Assembly (NCBI GenBank): GCA_036504095.1
Contig: DASXVS010000007.1
Location: forward strand, 1-64,000
Length of the DNA: 64,000 nucleotides
Direction: 5' to 3'
DNA from: Armatimonadota bacterium
Lineage (GTDB): Bacteria; Armatimonadota; DTGP01; JAKQQT01
Shown: positions 16,876 through 24,457 of the stretch, piece by piece
Layout: every line of letters starts with the position of its first letter
Position numbering within the stretch: position 1 is the first letter of the stretch
The notes under the pieces: model-generated
What the model was told of the DNA's origin: nothing
Seen by the model: the letters and a program-made list of their open reading frames with translations, nothing else
Databases searched by the model: none
Program-made: the position numbers and the translations under genes

Positions 16876-19440
16876 GTGAAGTCACTTCTCATCGTTATCA
16901 GCACGCTGATCACACTCACCGGCGGCGTCCGGGCGCAAAAACCGGTTGTTGTCACGGAACCGGATGTTTTCACCGATGCTCCGGACGTGGACGTCACCTA
17001 CATCGAACGCACACCCCGATACGCGGCCTATACGCTCAGTTACGACGCGCCCGGTAAGAGCGGTCTCGGTGTGCCTACCAGCCCGAAGACAGGCAAGGTC
17101 ATGAGCGCCACGGAAAACGCGGCCATGCAGCGCTGGCCCAAGGTCGGCGAGGAAGTGACCTACACCGCTCACTTCATCAACAAGGGGCAGCGCGACTATC
17201 CGGCCTTCCCGTACAAATGGCTGCTCGATGGCAAAGTGATTCAGGCGGGAAATCACAAGGATGTCCTGCCTTCGAGCGTGGAATCCACTGAGACCATTCG
17301 CATGACGTGGCAGAAGGGCCAGCACACCCTGGAGTTTCAGGCCGATCCCCTCACCACACTGGCGGATCGCTTCCCCGCGAACAACCGCCTCGCCATCACG
17401 ACGGACGCGATGACCTTCATCTGGGCCGTGGACAAGGTAACTTACGAAGGGTTCAACAAGGTTCGGAACTTCACCGGTTCCTACTCGTTCGAAGACTGGT
17501 GCAACTGGCACGTTCAGCGCATGAACGAGCTGATCCGCATCAGCCCGTCCGCCATCCAGCCGAATGGCGGCGGCCACACCCGCGTGCGGGCGGACCGGAT
17601 CGTCGTGCTGGACGATCTGGAGAAGGAATGGGAGCCGCTGGGTGGCCCGTTCGGCAAACTGGCGGCCGGTTTCGACGGCTCGTGGCCGTTCGGGCGCAAC
17701 CCGGACGTGCGGATGTGGGCGGCGCGGCCGGACTGGGGCCTCATCCACGAGTGGGGGCATCAGTTGGGGCTTACCGACGAGTACGCTCTGGATCGCGCGG
17801 CGTCTGTCAACCTTGTGCCGGACGCAAACGGCAACCCCTTGCTGCTGGGACGCCTAAGCAACCTGACAGGCTACATGATGCACGGCCACGGGCCGGTCAT
17901 GTTCTCCCCGGAGTGCTCCGCCGCCCTCGAGATCCAGTACAGAGACGGCGTGCGCCGACGCGGGTACTACGGCGATTACTATTACGACACTCCGAAACAG
18001 ACAACCATAAAGGTCCTGGACAACTCCGGAAAACCGGTGCCGGATACGGCGCTCACGTTCTACCAGGCGAGCGATGAGACCGGCGGAGTGTTCCGCAACC
18101 CGGTGTTCTCCGTAAAGACAGCTGTCAACGGTGAAGCCGTGCTGCCCAACCGGCCGGCGCCGCAACACACTACGGACCATGGTTTCACGCTGCACCCAAA
18201 CCCGTTCGGCAAGATCAACGTGGTCGGCGGCAACGCTGTGATGTTCATCAAGGTCGAAGCGCGCGGTCAGACCGACTACGCGTGGATGGACATCACCGAA
18301 CTGAACATGGCCTTCTGGGAGGGTCGGCACGACAAGGCGACCTTCACCAAACAGACGCACATCCCTCCGGCCGGCGCCCCAACGGCGCCCAGGAATCTGC
18401 GGGCCCAAGTGGACGAGAGCGGCGTTCGCCTCACGTGGGAAGGCAAGGGTCCGTTCAACGTCTATCGCGCGGCGCCGGACCGCGCCGAGTACACGCCGGT
18501 CGTGAAGGCCACGAACGCGATCGCTTTTGCTGAGCCGCTGCCCGGTGGCGGGCTCTACCACTACGCCGTCACCACGGCCGGCCAGAAGGAAAGCGCGTTC
18601 AGCAACGTGGCCGGCGCGATGAAACTGGTGGACCCCTGGGGCATCGCGATTTCCGCCAACGGTTCGCGCTTCGTTCGCGATCGAGGCTTCGAGCAAACCG
18701 TCCTCCAGAAGCCGGACGGCTCGTTCGTTGGGCGGATCGGCTCGGTTCACTATCACTTCGAGGGAAGTGACGACCTTGCCCTGGATGCCAAAGGCCGTAT
18801 CTATTGTGCGAAGGACGGCGACGGTTACAGCCCGCAGCCCGGCTTTCGAATCCTGAACCCGGAAGCGAATATGATCGTTGACCACCGTGCGGACGCCGGT
18901 GATGGGCCGCAGGACTTCCGCAAGCCGGCCGGCATCGACGTGACGAAAGACGGAGTCTTCTTTATCACGGATCGGGAACTCGGCCGAGTAAGCGTGTGGA
19001 AGTTCGTCGAACGCAACGCCACGGAGGCCGACGCTCGTTTCCTGTACACTATCGGGGAAAAGGGCGAGGGCGACGGCCAGTTCCAGTCACCGATCAAGCC
19101 GCTCTTCGACGCCGCGGCGAAACGCCTGTACGTTTCCGACAGCGGCGCCAATCGCATTGTCGTGTTCGCTTGGGAAGGTGACATCGAGTCCGCCGCACCG
19201 AAGTACGTGACCTCTTGGGCGCCCGGCCTGAACAAGCCGTTGGGTATGGCGCTGGACAGGCAGGGTCGCGTGGTCGTTGCGGACAGCGGCAACTCGCGCG
19301 TGTTGACAATCGACGCGAACGGCGCCATCGTGGACACGTGGAGCGAAGGCCTGAAAGAGCCGCGCGGCGTCTCTGTGACGCCAGACGGCACGATCGTCGT
19401 CGTGGATGGCGCCCGCAAGCAGGTGCTCACCCGAAAGTGA
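16876..19440 (+). CDS. Secreted metzincin-like protein with fibronectin-like and NHL-propeller domains
   Basis: An 854-residue protein beginning with GTG (VKSLLIVISTLITLTGGVRA), which gives a signal peptide and has TTTGGAGGA seven bases upstream; the open frame to 16648 is an artefact. Around residues 290-305 is HEWGHQLGLTDEY, a zinc-protease motif of form HExxHxxGxxD, the variant of the metzincin site seen in snapalysin-type enzymes. A CARDB/Ig-like region precedes it (EVTYTAHFINKGQRDYPAFP). Following are a beta-rich region, a fibronectin-III-like domain near 585-660 (PTAPRNLRAQVDESGVRLTW) and a C-terminal NHL six-bladed propeller (GMALDRQGRVVVADSGNSRV, GVSVTPDGTIVVVDG). It may act on surface glycoproteins. 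No shared terminal module. Confidence 0.8.
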   Translation: MKSLLIVISTLITLTGGVRAQKPVVVTEPDVFTDAPDVDVTYIERTPRYAAYTLSYDAPGKSGLGVPTSPKTGKVMSATENAAMQRWPKVGEEVTYTAHFINKGQRDYPAFPYKWLLDGKVIQAGNHKDVLPSSVESTETIRMTWQKGQHTLEFQADPLTTLADRFPANNRLAITTDAMTFIWAVDKVTYEGFNKVRNFTGSYSFEDWCNWHVQRMNELIRISPSAIQPNGGGHTRVRADRIVVLDDLEKEWEPLGGPFGKLAAGFDGSWPFGRNPDVRMWAARPDWGLIHEWGHQLGLTDEYALDRAASVNLVPDANGNPLLLGRLSNLTGYMMHGHGPVMFSPECSAALEIQYRDGVRRRGYYGDYYYDTPKQTTIKVLDNSGKPVPDTALTFYQASDETGGVFRNPVFSVKTAVNGEAVLPNRPAPQHTTDHGFTLHPNPFGKINVVGGNAVMFIKVEARGQTDYAWMDITELNMAFWEGRHDKATFTKQTHIPPAGAPTAPRNLRAQVDESGVRLTWEGKGPFNVYRAAPDRAEYTPVVKATNAIAFAEPLPGGGLYHYAVTTAGQKESAFSNVAGAMKLVDPWGIAISANGSRFVRDRGFEQTVLQKPDGSFVGRIGSVHYHFEGSDDLALDAKGRIYCAKDGDGYSPQPGFRILNPEANMIVDHRADAGDGPQDFRKPAGIDVTKDGVFFITDRELGRVSVWKFVERNATEADARFLYTIGEKGEGDGQFQSPIKPLFDAAAKRLYVSDSGANRIVVFAWEGDIESAAPKYVTSWAPGLNKPLGMALDRQGRVVVADSGNSRVLTIDANGAIVDTWSEGLKEPRGVSVTPDGTIVVVDGARKQVLTRK

Positions 19441-19517
19441 GCCGCAGCCATGCCTCTATGAATCGGTTGTGGTCTCAGGCTGAGGCATCCTGAGCGGAGT
19501 GGTGCGAGGATCGAGCG

Positions 19518-19562
19518 GAACGGAGTCGATGGACGGATCCCCGCCGTCCATCGACTCCGTTC
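19518..19562. terminator. Perfect 19-bp hairpin between convergent genes
   Basis: GAACGGAGTCGATGGACGG (19518-19536) and its exact complement (19544-19562) enclose a 7-nt loop; an outer pair TGAGGCA/TGCCTCA lies at 19481 and 19564. It sits between the stops of the metzincin gene and the cupredoxin gene and can terminate both. Confidence 0.75.
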
Positions 19563-19598
19563 GTGCCTCATGTCGTTCAGGATTTCCCCCTGGGTGCG

Positions 19599-21020
19599 TT
19601 ACGGCACCGGCAGGCCGAACAGCTTCCCATCGACGGTGTTGGCGATGACTCTGTCTACCCCCGATGTCGTGCCGGTCGCGGCGACGGCGCCGCCCGCCGC
19701 GGATCCCATCTGTAGCGCGAAACTGCCGCCAGCCATGCCGAAGTCGCCCACGGCATCTGCCGCAAAGGTATTGGCGCCAAGCAGCAGAGGCGAAACCAGA
19801 GCGCCCGATCCGAACGATACGGTTGAGGCGAGTGAGGCTGGTGTCCCAATGCCGTGCGCCGAAATGTAGTACACGGACCCGTTCTTGCCTCCAAATGCCG
19901 CCGTGTCAGTCGCGGCAGTGTAAAATGGCTCGGACAATGGTGATGCCGCGGCCGGCAGACTAACGGCGGCGCCATCGGTGGCGCCGGTCGCAAGGTTGAT
20001 CTTGTACACCTTGCCGCTTGACCCGCCGACGAGTGCCTCACCGCTCCGGGATACCACGGGTGAGGTGTTGAGAGCGTCTCCCGAAGCCGGGATGGACTGC
20101 GGCGTCAGCGCCCCCGAAGAAGGATCGACCCGGAAAGTGCGCACATCGGCGCTCGTACCGACAACCAGGGTTCCGTCGAAGATGGCAGGCGACGAGCGAA
20201 TGGTTACGGTGGAAACCCCGAGGGTGAGGGGCGCGGAAAACGCGCCCGCTCTCGACCGTACGAGCGCGGGGCCCGTAGCGGTTTGGATGCCCCAGTACAC
20301 GTCATCGCCGCCTGTGTGGTGCACAAAGGCGGGCGCGGTCGGAATGGAGGCGCCGGCCATCGTGGAATCCGTCAGGATCCCCCCTGACGCAACGTCGAAG
20401 ACGAGGGCGCGGCCGGAGTTGGTTCCGACGGCCAGCGCAAGCGCTCCGCCCACGCTTCCGAAGGATGGCCGCCCGGATACCGTTCCACCGAGATCCTTGC
20501 CGCCGGCCCAGTTGGCGGCATCCCCGAGAAGTGAGTCCAGCGCGTTCATCAGGTACAGTTTGGTTCCGGATGCGGCGGCGAGCAGCGTCTTTGCTCCGCT
20601 GCGTGCGGTAGCCACCGAGTTCTGTGAGGCGCCTCCAAGCGTGCGATAGGGCGTGGCGGCGCCGCTCCTCACCACGATGCTCGAGTGCATGTTGCAGCAA
20701 GCCCCGTGGAACTGGCAGTAATACGGATACGTGCCTGCCTGATTGAAGGGATATCCGGCTGTCCCGGGAGAAAGGGTGAACGTCGCGTCGTAGCTGTCCA
20801 TCGCTCCGTCGAACTTGCCATCAGGACTGCCGACGGTACCGCTGGTCACGGTGTGATATCCAGCGTGCCACTGCCATGTCACCGTGTCGCCGGCGCTGAT
20901 TGTCACGGACGCGTTGCTCGCGCCGAAAGAGTCGTTGGTTACGCCGATCGTTACGGTCGCCGCCATTGCGCCGGCCGCGAATACAGTGGCCATCAGAACC
21001 AATACGCATATTGACCGCAT
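19599..21020 (-). CDS. Secreted cupredoxin (plastocyanin-like) fused to a PQQ/WD-type beta-propeller
   Basis: A 473-residue protein starting MRSICVLVLMATVFAAGAMA (signal peptide; GGAGG seven bases upstream). Residues 21-125 form a plastocyanin/azurin-like domain: GDTVTWQWHAGYHTVTSG supplies the first copper His, and YYCQFHGACCNM gives Cys, His and Met of a type 1 copper site. The doubled cysteine before the Met is unusual. Residues 130-473 look like a propeller with repeats such as ALAVGTNSGRALVFDVASGG and EALVGGSSGKVYKINLATGA. It may be a periplasmic or surface copper redox protein docked to a scaffold. Convergent with the metzincin gene. Partner unknown. Confidence 0.8.
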   Translation of the reverse strand: MRSICVLVLMATVFAAGAMAATVTIGVTNDSFGASNASVTISAGDTVTWQWHAGYHTVTSGTVGSPDGKFDGAMDSYDATFTLSPGTAGYPFNQAGTYPYYCQFHGACCNMHSSIVVRSGAATPYRTLGGASQNSVATARSGAKTLLAAASGTKLYLMNALDSLLGDAANWAGGKDLGGTVSGRPSFGSVGGALALAVGTNSGRALVFDVASGGILTDSTMAGASIPTAPAFVHHTGGDDVYWGIQTATGPALVRSRAGAFSAPLTLGVSTVTIRSSPAIFDGTLVVGTSADVRTFRVDPSSGALTPQSIPASGDALNTSPVVSRSGEALVGGSSGKVYKINLATGATDGAAVSLPAAASPLSEPFYTAATDTAAFGGKNGSVYYISAHGIGTPASLASTVSFGSGALVSPLLLGANTFAADAVGDFGMAGGSFALQMGSAAGGAVAATGTTSGVDRVIANTVDGKLFGLPVP

Positions 21021-21183
21021 GTGTTTGCCTCCTCTGCAATCAGTGCTTTCATCGCGGCCTAACGAAAGCGGGCAACTCAGAGTTCCGGGCAGACGGTTCG
21101 ACACGTCCGGCGCCGTCTGTCTGCGTTGATGGCGCACTCCAACGTGCTGCCGCGCTACAATGCTCCTGAAAGGGGACCGAACT

Positions 21184-22953
21184 ATGAACCTTCCGGAGTG
21201 GGCGCTCACCCTCAAGGAGCGGTATGAAGCCGGCGTGGCCGGCGTCTTCCTCCTGCACGGCAACGTGCGTGACTATTACCGCCTCGAGGACCAGTACGAA
21301 CTGCTGGTCCCGTACCTCTACAGCACGTTATTGGGAGCGGGTTCGGCCCCCGGCCACGGTAAGCTCGTCGTCATCTACAGCTTCAGCGGCGGGCTGCGCT
21401 GCCCCACGCCTGGGATGGAGGCGGAACTCCAGCGCGAGATCTACCGGTTCCGCGGCACGCGTACCGGCGCCGATATGATGGTCCCGGCCAACAGCGATGT
21501 GGCCACCACGCTCAACTACTACACGGACCCCGCTGAGGCCTTCCCGCTGCTCGAATTCCTCATCACCACGCACGAGCACATCGCCATTGTCATTGAAGAG
21601 GCCGAGGCCATCGCTCCGGCCAGCGACCTGGGCCTGATGAACGCCACCATCGCCCGCAGCCTGATGACGCTTCGGCGCTGGGCTGGCGATCCGCACCTCA
21701 GCCGGAAGGATGCGGTGGTCATCCTGGTCGCCGAAAACCTCTCGGACATTCATCCGAAGCTCCTGTCCGCGTCCGCCCGGCTCGAAACGATCCTCGTGCC
21801 GCTTCCCGACAGGGACAACCGCGCAGCCTACATCAATACGTTTCTGGCCCACGCCGGGTGGCCGAACGCGCTCAAGGATCTCACCGAGGAGCGCGTCGCG
21901 TCTTTGACCGGGGGGCTGACGCTGGAACAGGTGGACGACCTGCTTCGCACCGCGCGGTACAAGCAGGAGACCCTTTCGTTTGATTCCGTCATCCACCGTA
22001 AGAAGAGCCTGGTGGAGACGAGTGTCGGCGACCTGGTGGAAGTCATCCAGGGCGGCGCCGGCCTCGAGGCCGTCGGCGGCATGGAGCGCCAGAAGGCCAT
22101 CCTCGGCCGCATCGTGGACGATATCAAGGCGGGGCATACGCGTCGCATTCCCAAGGGCATCTACATGCAGGGCGCGCCGGGCACCGGCAAGACGTTCCTC
22201 ATGACGGCATTCGGAAACGCCAGCGGGCTCGTTACCGTCGTGCTCAAGTCTTTCTACAACAAATACGTCGGCGGCACCGAAGCCAACGTGGAACGCCTGC
22301 TTGGCATCCTCGAGGCGATGGGCCCGCTTCTCCTGATTCTGGACGAGTACGATCAGAGCTTCGGGCATCGCGGCTCGGGCGATGAAGGCGATTCCGGTGT
22401 CCGCCAGCGTGTGTGGGGCATGTTCAGCGCGTTCCTGTCTCGGCCCGACCTCCAGGGCATGGTTATCCCGGTCGCTTTGCTCAACCGTTCGGACCTCGTG
22501 GATGTCGCCAGCAAGCGGGCCGGCCGGTTCGACCTCCGCATGCCACTCTTCCTTCCGGACAAGGACGAGCAGCTGCTGATCCTGCAGCGCGCATTCAAAA
22601 ACAACGCCGTCACGCCGGATATCCCGGATTGGGCGCCCGTAGCGGCCAAACTCGCCGGCAAGGGCTACTCACCCGCGGACCTCAACAAAATCGCGCAGCT
22701 CGCCGATGAACGATCCGCCGGGCAGGACCGCGAATCAGTCGCCCCCGAAGACCTGCTCTGGGTGATGGATGACTACGTTCCGAGCGAGGAGGAGGATCCC
22801 GAAACCATCGAATATATGGAGCTCCTCGCCGCCCGCTCCAGCAGCAGCAAATCCTTCCTGCCGGACCACTACCGCCGGATGCTGGACGAAGGCACGCTGG
22901 ACAACCGCCTTCGCGAACTGCGCGGCAGCCTCCAGTCCCGCGGAGCGCTGTGA
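21184..22953 (+). CDS. AAA+ ATPase, function unknown
   Basis: A 589-residue cytoplasmic protein. The N-terminal half (MNLPEWALTLKERYEAGVAG, VFLLHGNVRDYY) resembles a degenerate or regulatory ATPase domain: it has LVVIYSFSG where a P-loop might be and IAIVIEEAEAI where Walker B might be. The C-terminal half (~300-530) is a full AAA+ module with Walker A QGAPGTGKTF, Walker B LLILDEYDQS, a possible arginine finger in KRAGRFDLRMP and a lid domain (GYSPADLNKIAQLADE). This double-domain layout recalls unfoldase/remodelling ATPases such as the FtsH/p97 branch, but no protease domain is present. It has its own SD (AAGGGGA) and a hairpin-rich spacer after it. No function can be assigned. Confidence 0.85.
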   Translation: MNLPEWALTLKERYEAGVAGVFLLHGNVRDYYRLEDQYELLVPYLYSTLLGAGSAPGHGKLVVIYSFSGGLRCPTPGMEAELQREIYRFRGTRTGADMMVPANSDVATTLNYYTDPAEAFPLLEFLITTHEHIAIVIEEAEAIAPASDLGLMNATIARSLMTLRRWAGDPHLSRKDAVVILVAENLSDIHPKLLSASARLETILVPLPDRDNRAAYINTFLAHAGWPNALKDLTEERVASLTGGLTLEQVDDLLRTARYKQETLSFDSVIHRKKSLVETSVGDLVEVIQGGAGLEAVGGMERQKAILGRIVDDIKAGHTRRIPKGIYMQGAPGTGKTFLMTAFGNASGLVTVVLKSFYNKYVGGTEANVERLLGILEAMGPLLLILDEYDQSFGHRGSGDEGDSGVRQRVWGMFSAFLSRPDLQGMVIPVALLNRSDLVDVASKRAGRFDLRMPLFLPDKDEQLLILQRAFKNNAVTPDIPDWAPVAAKLAGKGYSPADLNKIAQLADERSAGQDRESVAPEDLLWVMDDYVPSEEEDPETIEYMELLAARSSSSKSFLPDHYRRMLDEGTLDNRLRELRGSLQSRGAL

Positions 22954-22954
22954 C

Positions 22955-23090
22955 GTTCCGAGTTCCGAGGTCCGCGGCCCGAAACTTGGAACTCGGAACT
23001 CGGAACTGAAGCCACGAGCGATGAACTGTGAGTGTGCGGTCCGGAATTCATCGTTCATCGCTCCGCGTTCATCGCTTCCTCGCCTTCAGT
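22955..23090 (+). repeat. Heptanucleotide repeat hairpins after the AAA+ gene
   Basis: Starting two bases after the stop codon, GTTCCGAGTTCCGAGGTCC (22955-22973) pairs with GGAACTCGGAACTCGGAAC (22988-23006): 19 bp with one mismatch and a 14-nt loop, built of 7-bp units. A second set follows: GAGCGATGAAC (23016-23026) is complementary to GTTCATCGCTC (23053-23063), and 23050-23090 reads as ATCGTTC, ATCGCTC, CGCGTTC, ATCGCTT, CCTCGCC. Both probably act as terminators or mRNA 3' structures. A short ACCC-N5-GGGT element follows near 23107. Confidence 0.8.
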
Positions 23091-23175
23091 CGTCCGTTTT
23101 CGCTCACCCATTCACGGGTACCCCAGTATTCAGGACCACAAGGTTCTGATTACACGATTCCAGGAGGTACCGAAT

Positions 23176-23757
23176 ATGGCGTCCCGAGCAACGGCCCACA
23201 AGGTCAAGGAAACAACCGTCCGTCACCCGGACGGTACGATGAAGATGCAGATGCGGGCTCTCTCCACCCCGCCCCAATTGGATACACCCACTGACCTCAC
23301 GGCGGATGAGCGTGAAGCCATCGCCGCCGCGGTTAACCCGATCATCGCCGACGCCTTCGCTCTCTACGTGAAGACCAAGAACTTCCACTGGCATCTGGCC
23401 TCGTCGCGTTTTCGCGACCTGCACCTGATGTTCGACGAGCAGGCCGAGTCGGTGTTCGAGCCCATCGACGTACTCGCGGAGCGCCTGCGCAAGATCGGCT
23501 GCACCACGATGCGCAGCATCGGCGACATCGCGCGTACGCAGACGATCCCGGATGACGACGACGCGTTCGTTCCGGCCGAGGAAATGGTCTCCCGCCTTCT
23601 GGCGGACAACCGCCGGATGGCCAGGGCGATTCGTGGGGCCATCGAACTCACCGAGGAGAAGCGGGATACGCCTACCAGCAATCTCCTGCAGGAAGTCCTG
23701 GACCAGACGGAACGCCGCATCTGGTTCCTGTTCGAGGTCGGCGCCGACGCGTCTTGA
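23176..23757 (+). CDS. dps: Dps family DNA-protecting ferritin-like protein
   Basis: A 193-residue protein with a ~40-residue basic/flexible N-terminus and a four-helix ferritin core. The Dps ferroxidase ligands are present: KNFHWHLASSRFRDLHLMFD gives His and Asp/Glu residues of the inter-subunit iron site. Dps dodecamers store iron and bind DNA in stationary phase or under peroxide. The ATG at 23176 has CAGGAGG ten bases upstream. Sixteen bases after its stop comes the small gene at 23774, so the two are probably one stress operon. Length is slightly above the usual ~165 residues because of the N-terminal tail. Confidence 0.93.
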   Translation: MASRATAHKVKETTVRHPDGTMKMQMRALSTPPQLDTPTDLTADEREAIAAAVNPIIADAFALYVKTKNFHWHLASSRFRDLHLMFDEQAESVFEPIDVLAERLRKIGCTTMRSIGDIARTQTIPDDDDAFVPAEEMVSRLLADNRRMARAIRGAIELTEEKRDTPTSNLLQEVLDQTERRIWFLFEVGADAS

Positions 23758-23773
23758 TTGAGGGAGGTGTTTG

Positions 23774-24067
23774 ATGCCAAGGGGTGACAAGTCCGCCTAC
23801 ACTGGCAAACAGAAGCGGATGGCGGAACACATCGAGGATAGCTACAAGGAACGTGGCGTATCGGATGATGAGGCGGAGCGCCGGGCCTGGGCCACGGTAA
23901 ACAAGGAAACGGGCGGCGGCAAGCTCTCCGGTTCGGGTCGCGCGCGTTCGGGGGCCGGTGTTACCGCGCGCACAGGGGGCTCAATGACTTCGTCAACGCG
24001 CCCAACCGCGGATCGGAGCGCCGCCGCCAAAAAGGGATGGCAGACCCGGCGGAGCAAGGTGGGGTAG
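23774..24067 (+). CDS. Small charged stress-type protein (family often annotated plasmid stabilization protein)
   Basis: A 97-residue hydrophilic protein: MPRGDKSAYTGKQKRMAEHI, then ERGVSDDEAERRAWATVNKE, then a Ser/Gly/Arg-rich tail ending in a basic patch (KKGWQTRRSKVG). The N-terminal half matches, from memory, a widespread family of short proteins in soil bacteria carrying the misleading name plasmid stabilization protein; the basic tail suggests nucleic-acid binding. Its place right behind dps with a good SD (GGGAGG) points to co-expression and a protective, chromatin-like role (inference). Confidence 0.75.
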   Translation: MPRGDKSAYTGKQKRMAEHIEDSYKERGVSDDEAERRAWATVNKETGGGKLSGSGRARSGAGVTARTGGSMTSSTRPTADRSAAAKKGWQTRRSKVG

Positions 24068-24457
24068 TGCCCTGATGACCGGCCTGCCCCGGGCGGGCAC
24101 CTCGTCGCAGGCCCGGGATCTGACAGGTGGTTAGCGCGGAATGCCCGGAGCACCTTTGCTTCGGGCATTCCGACATCCTGTGGCTCGCGTCCGCGAACAT
24201 CAACCCTCAACGCTCGCCTCGTGTTCCACCGGCACGCTCTCGCATAGCCGCTCGACTGATGGACAGATATGTAACTCGCCGTCTAAAATGGGCAGTCGAA
24301 CAGTGGAACACCACGCTGGATTTTCTCTCCTCCCTCGTGTTCGCTGTACGCTGCGCCAAATCTGGGCCAATGGCGTCGCGGACCGCGCTCCCCGCGCTCC
24401 GCCGTATCATACTTGCCGGTCGCGTTCTCAGCGTCGGCTGGCGAAGGGGTGGGTGTG
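24068..24457 (+). other. Gap between the dps operon and the kelch gene
   Basis: This 390-bp region holds GGCCTGC/GCAGGCC (24091-24119) and a REP-like hairpin (24138-24171), then about 285 bp with no supported gene. Overlapping open frames here have no recognisable features. The kelch promoter presumably lies here; TAAAAT near 24279 and TATCAT near 24404 are weak -10 candidates without -35 boxes. Confidence 0.5.
24138..24171. repeat. REP-like palindrome, copy 1 (upstream of kelch gene)
   Basis: GGAATGCCCGGAGC pairs with GCTTCGGGCATTCC (14 bp, one G-U) around a 6-nt loop. A near-identical element lies at 26540-26571 on the other side of the kelch gene. It follows the dps operon and probably also terminates it. 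Confidence 0.75.
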
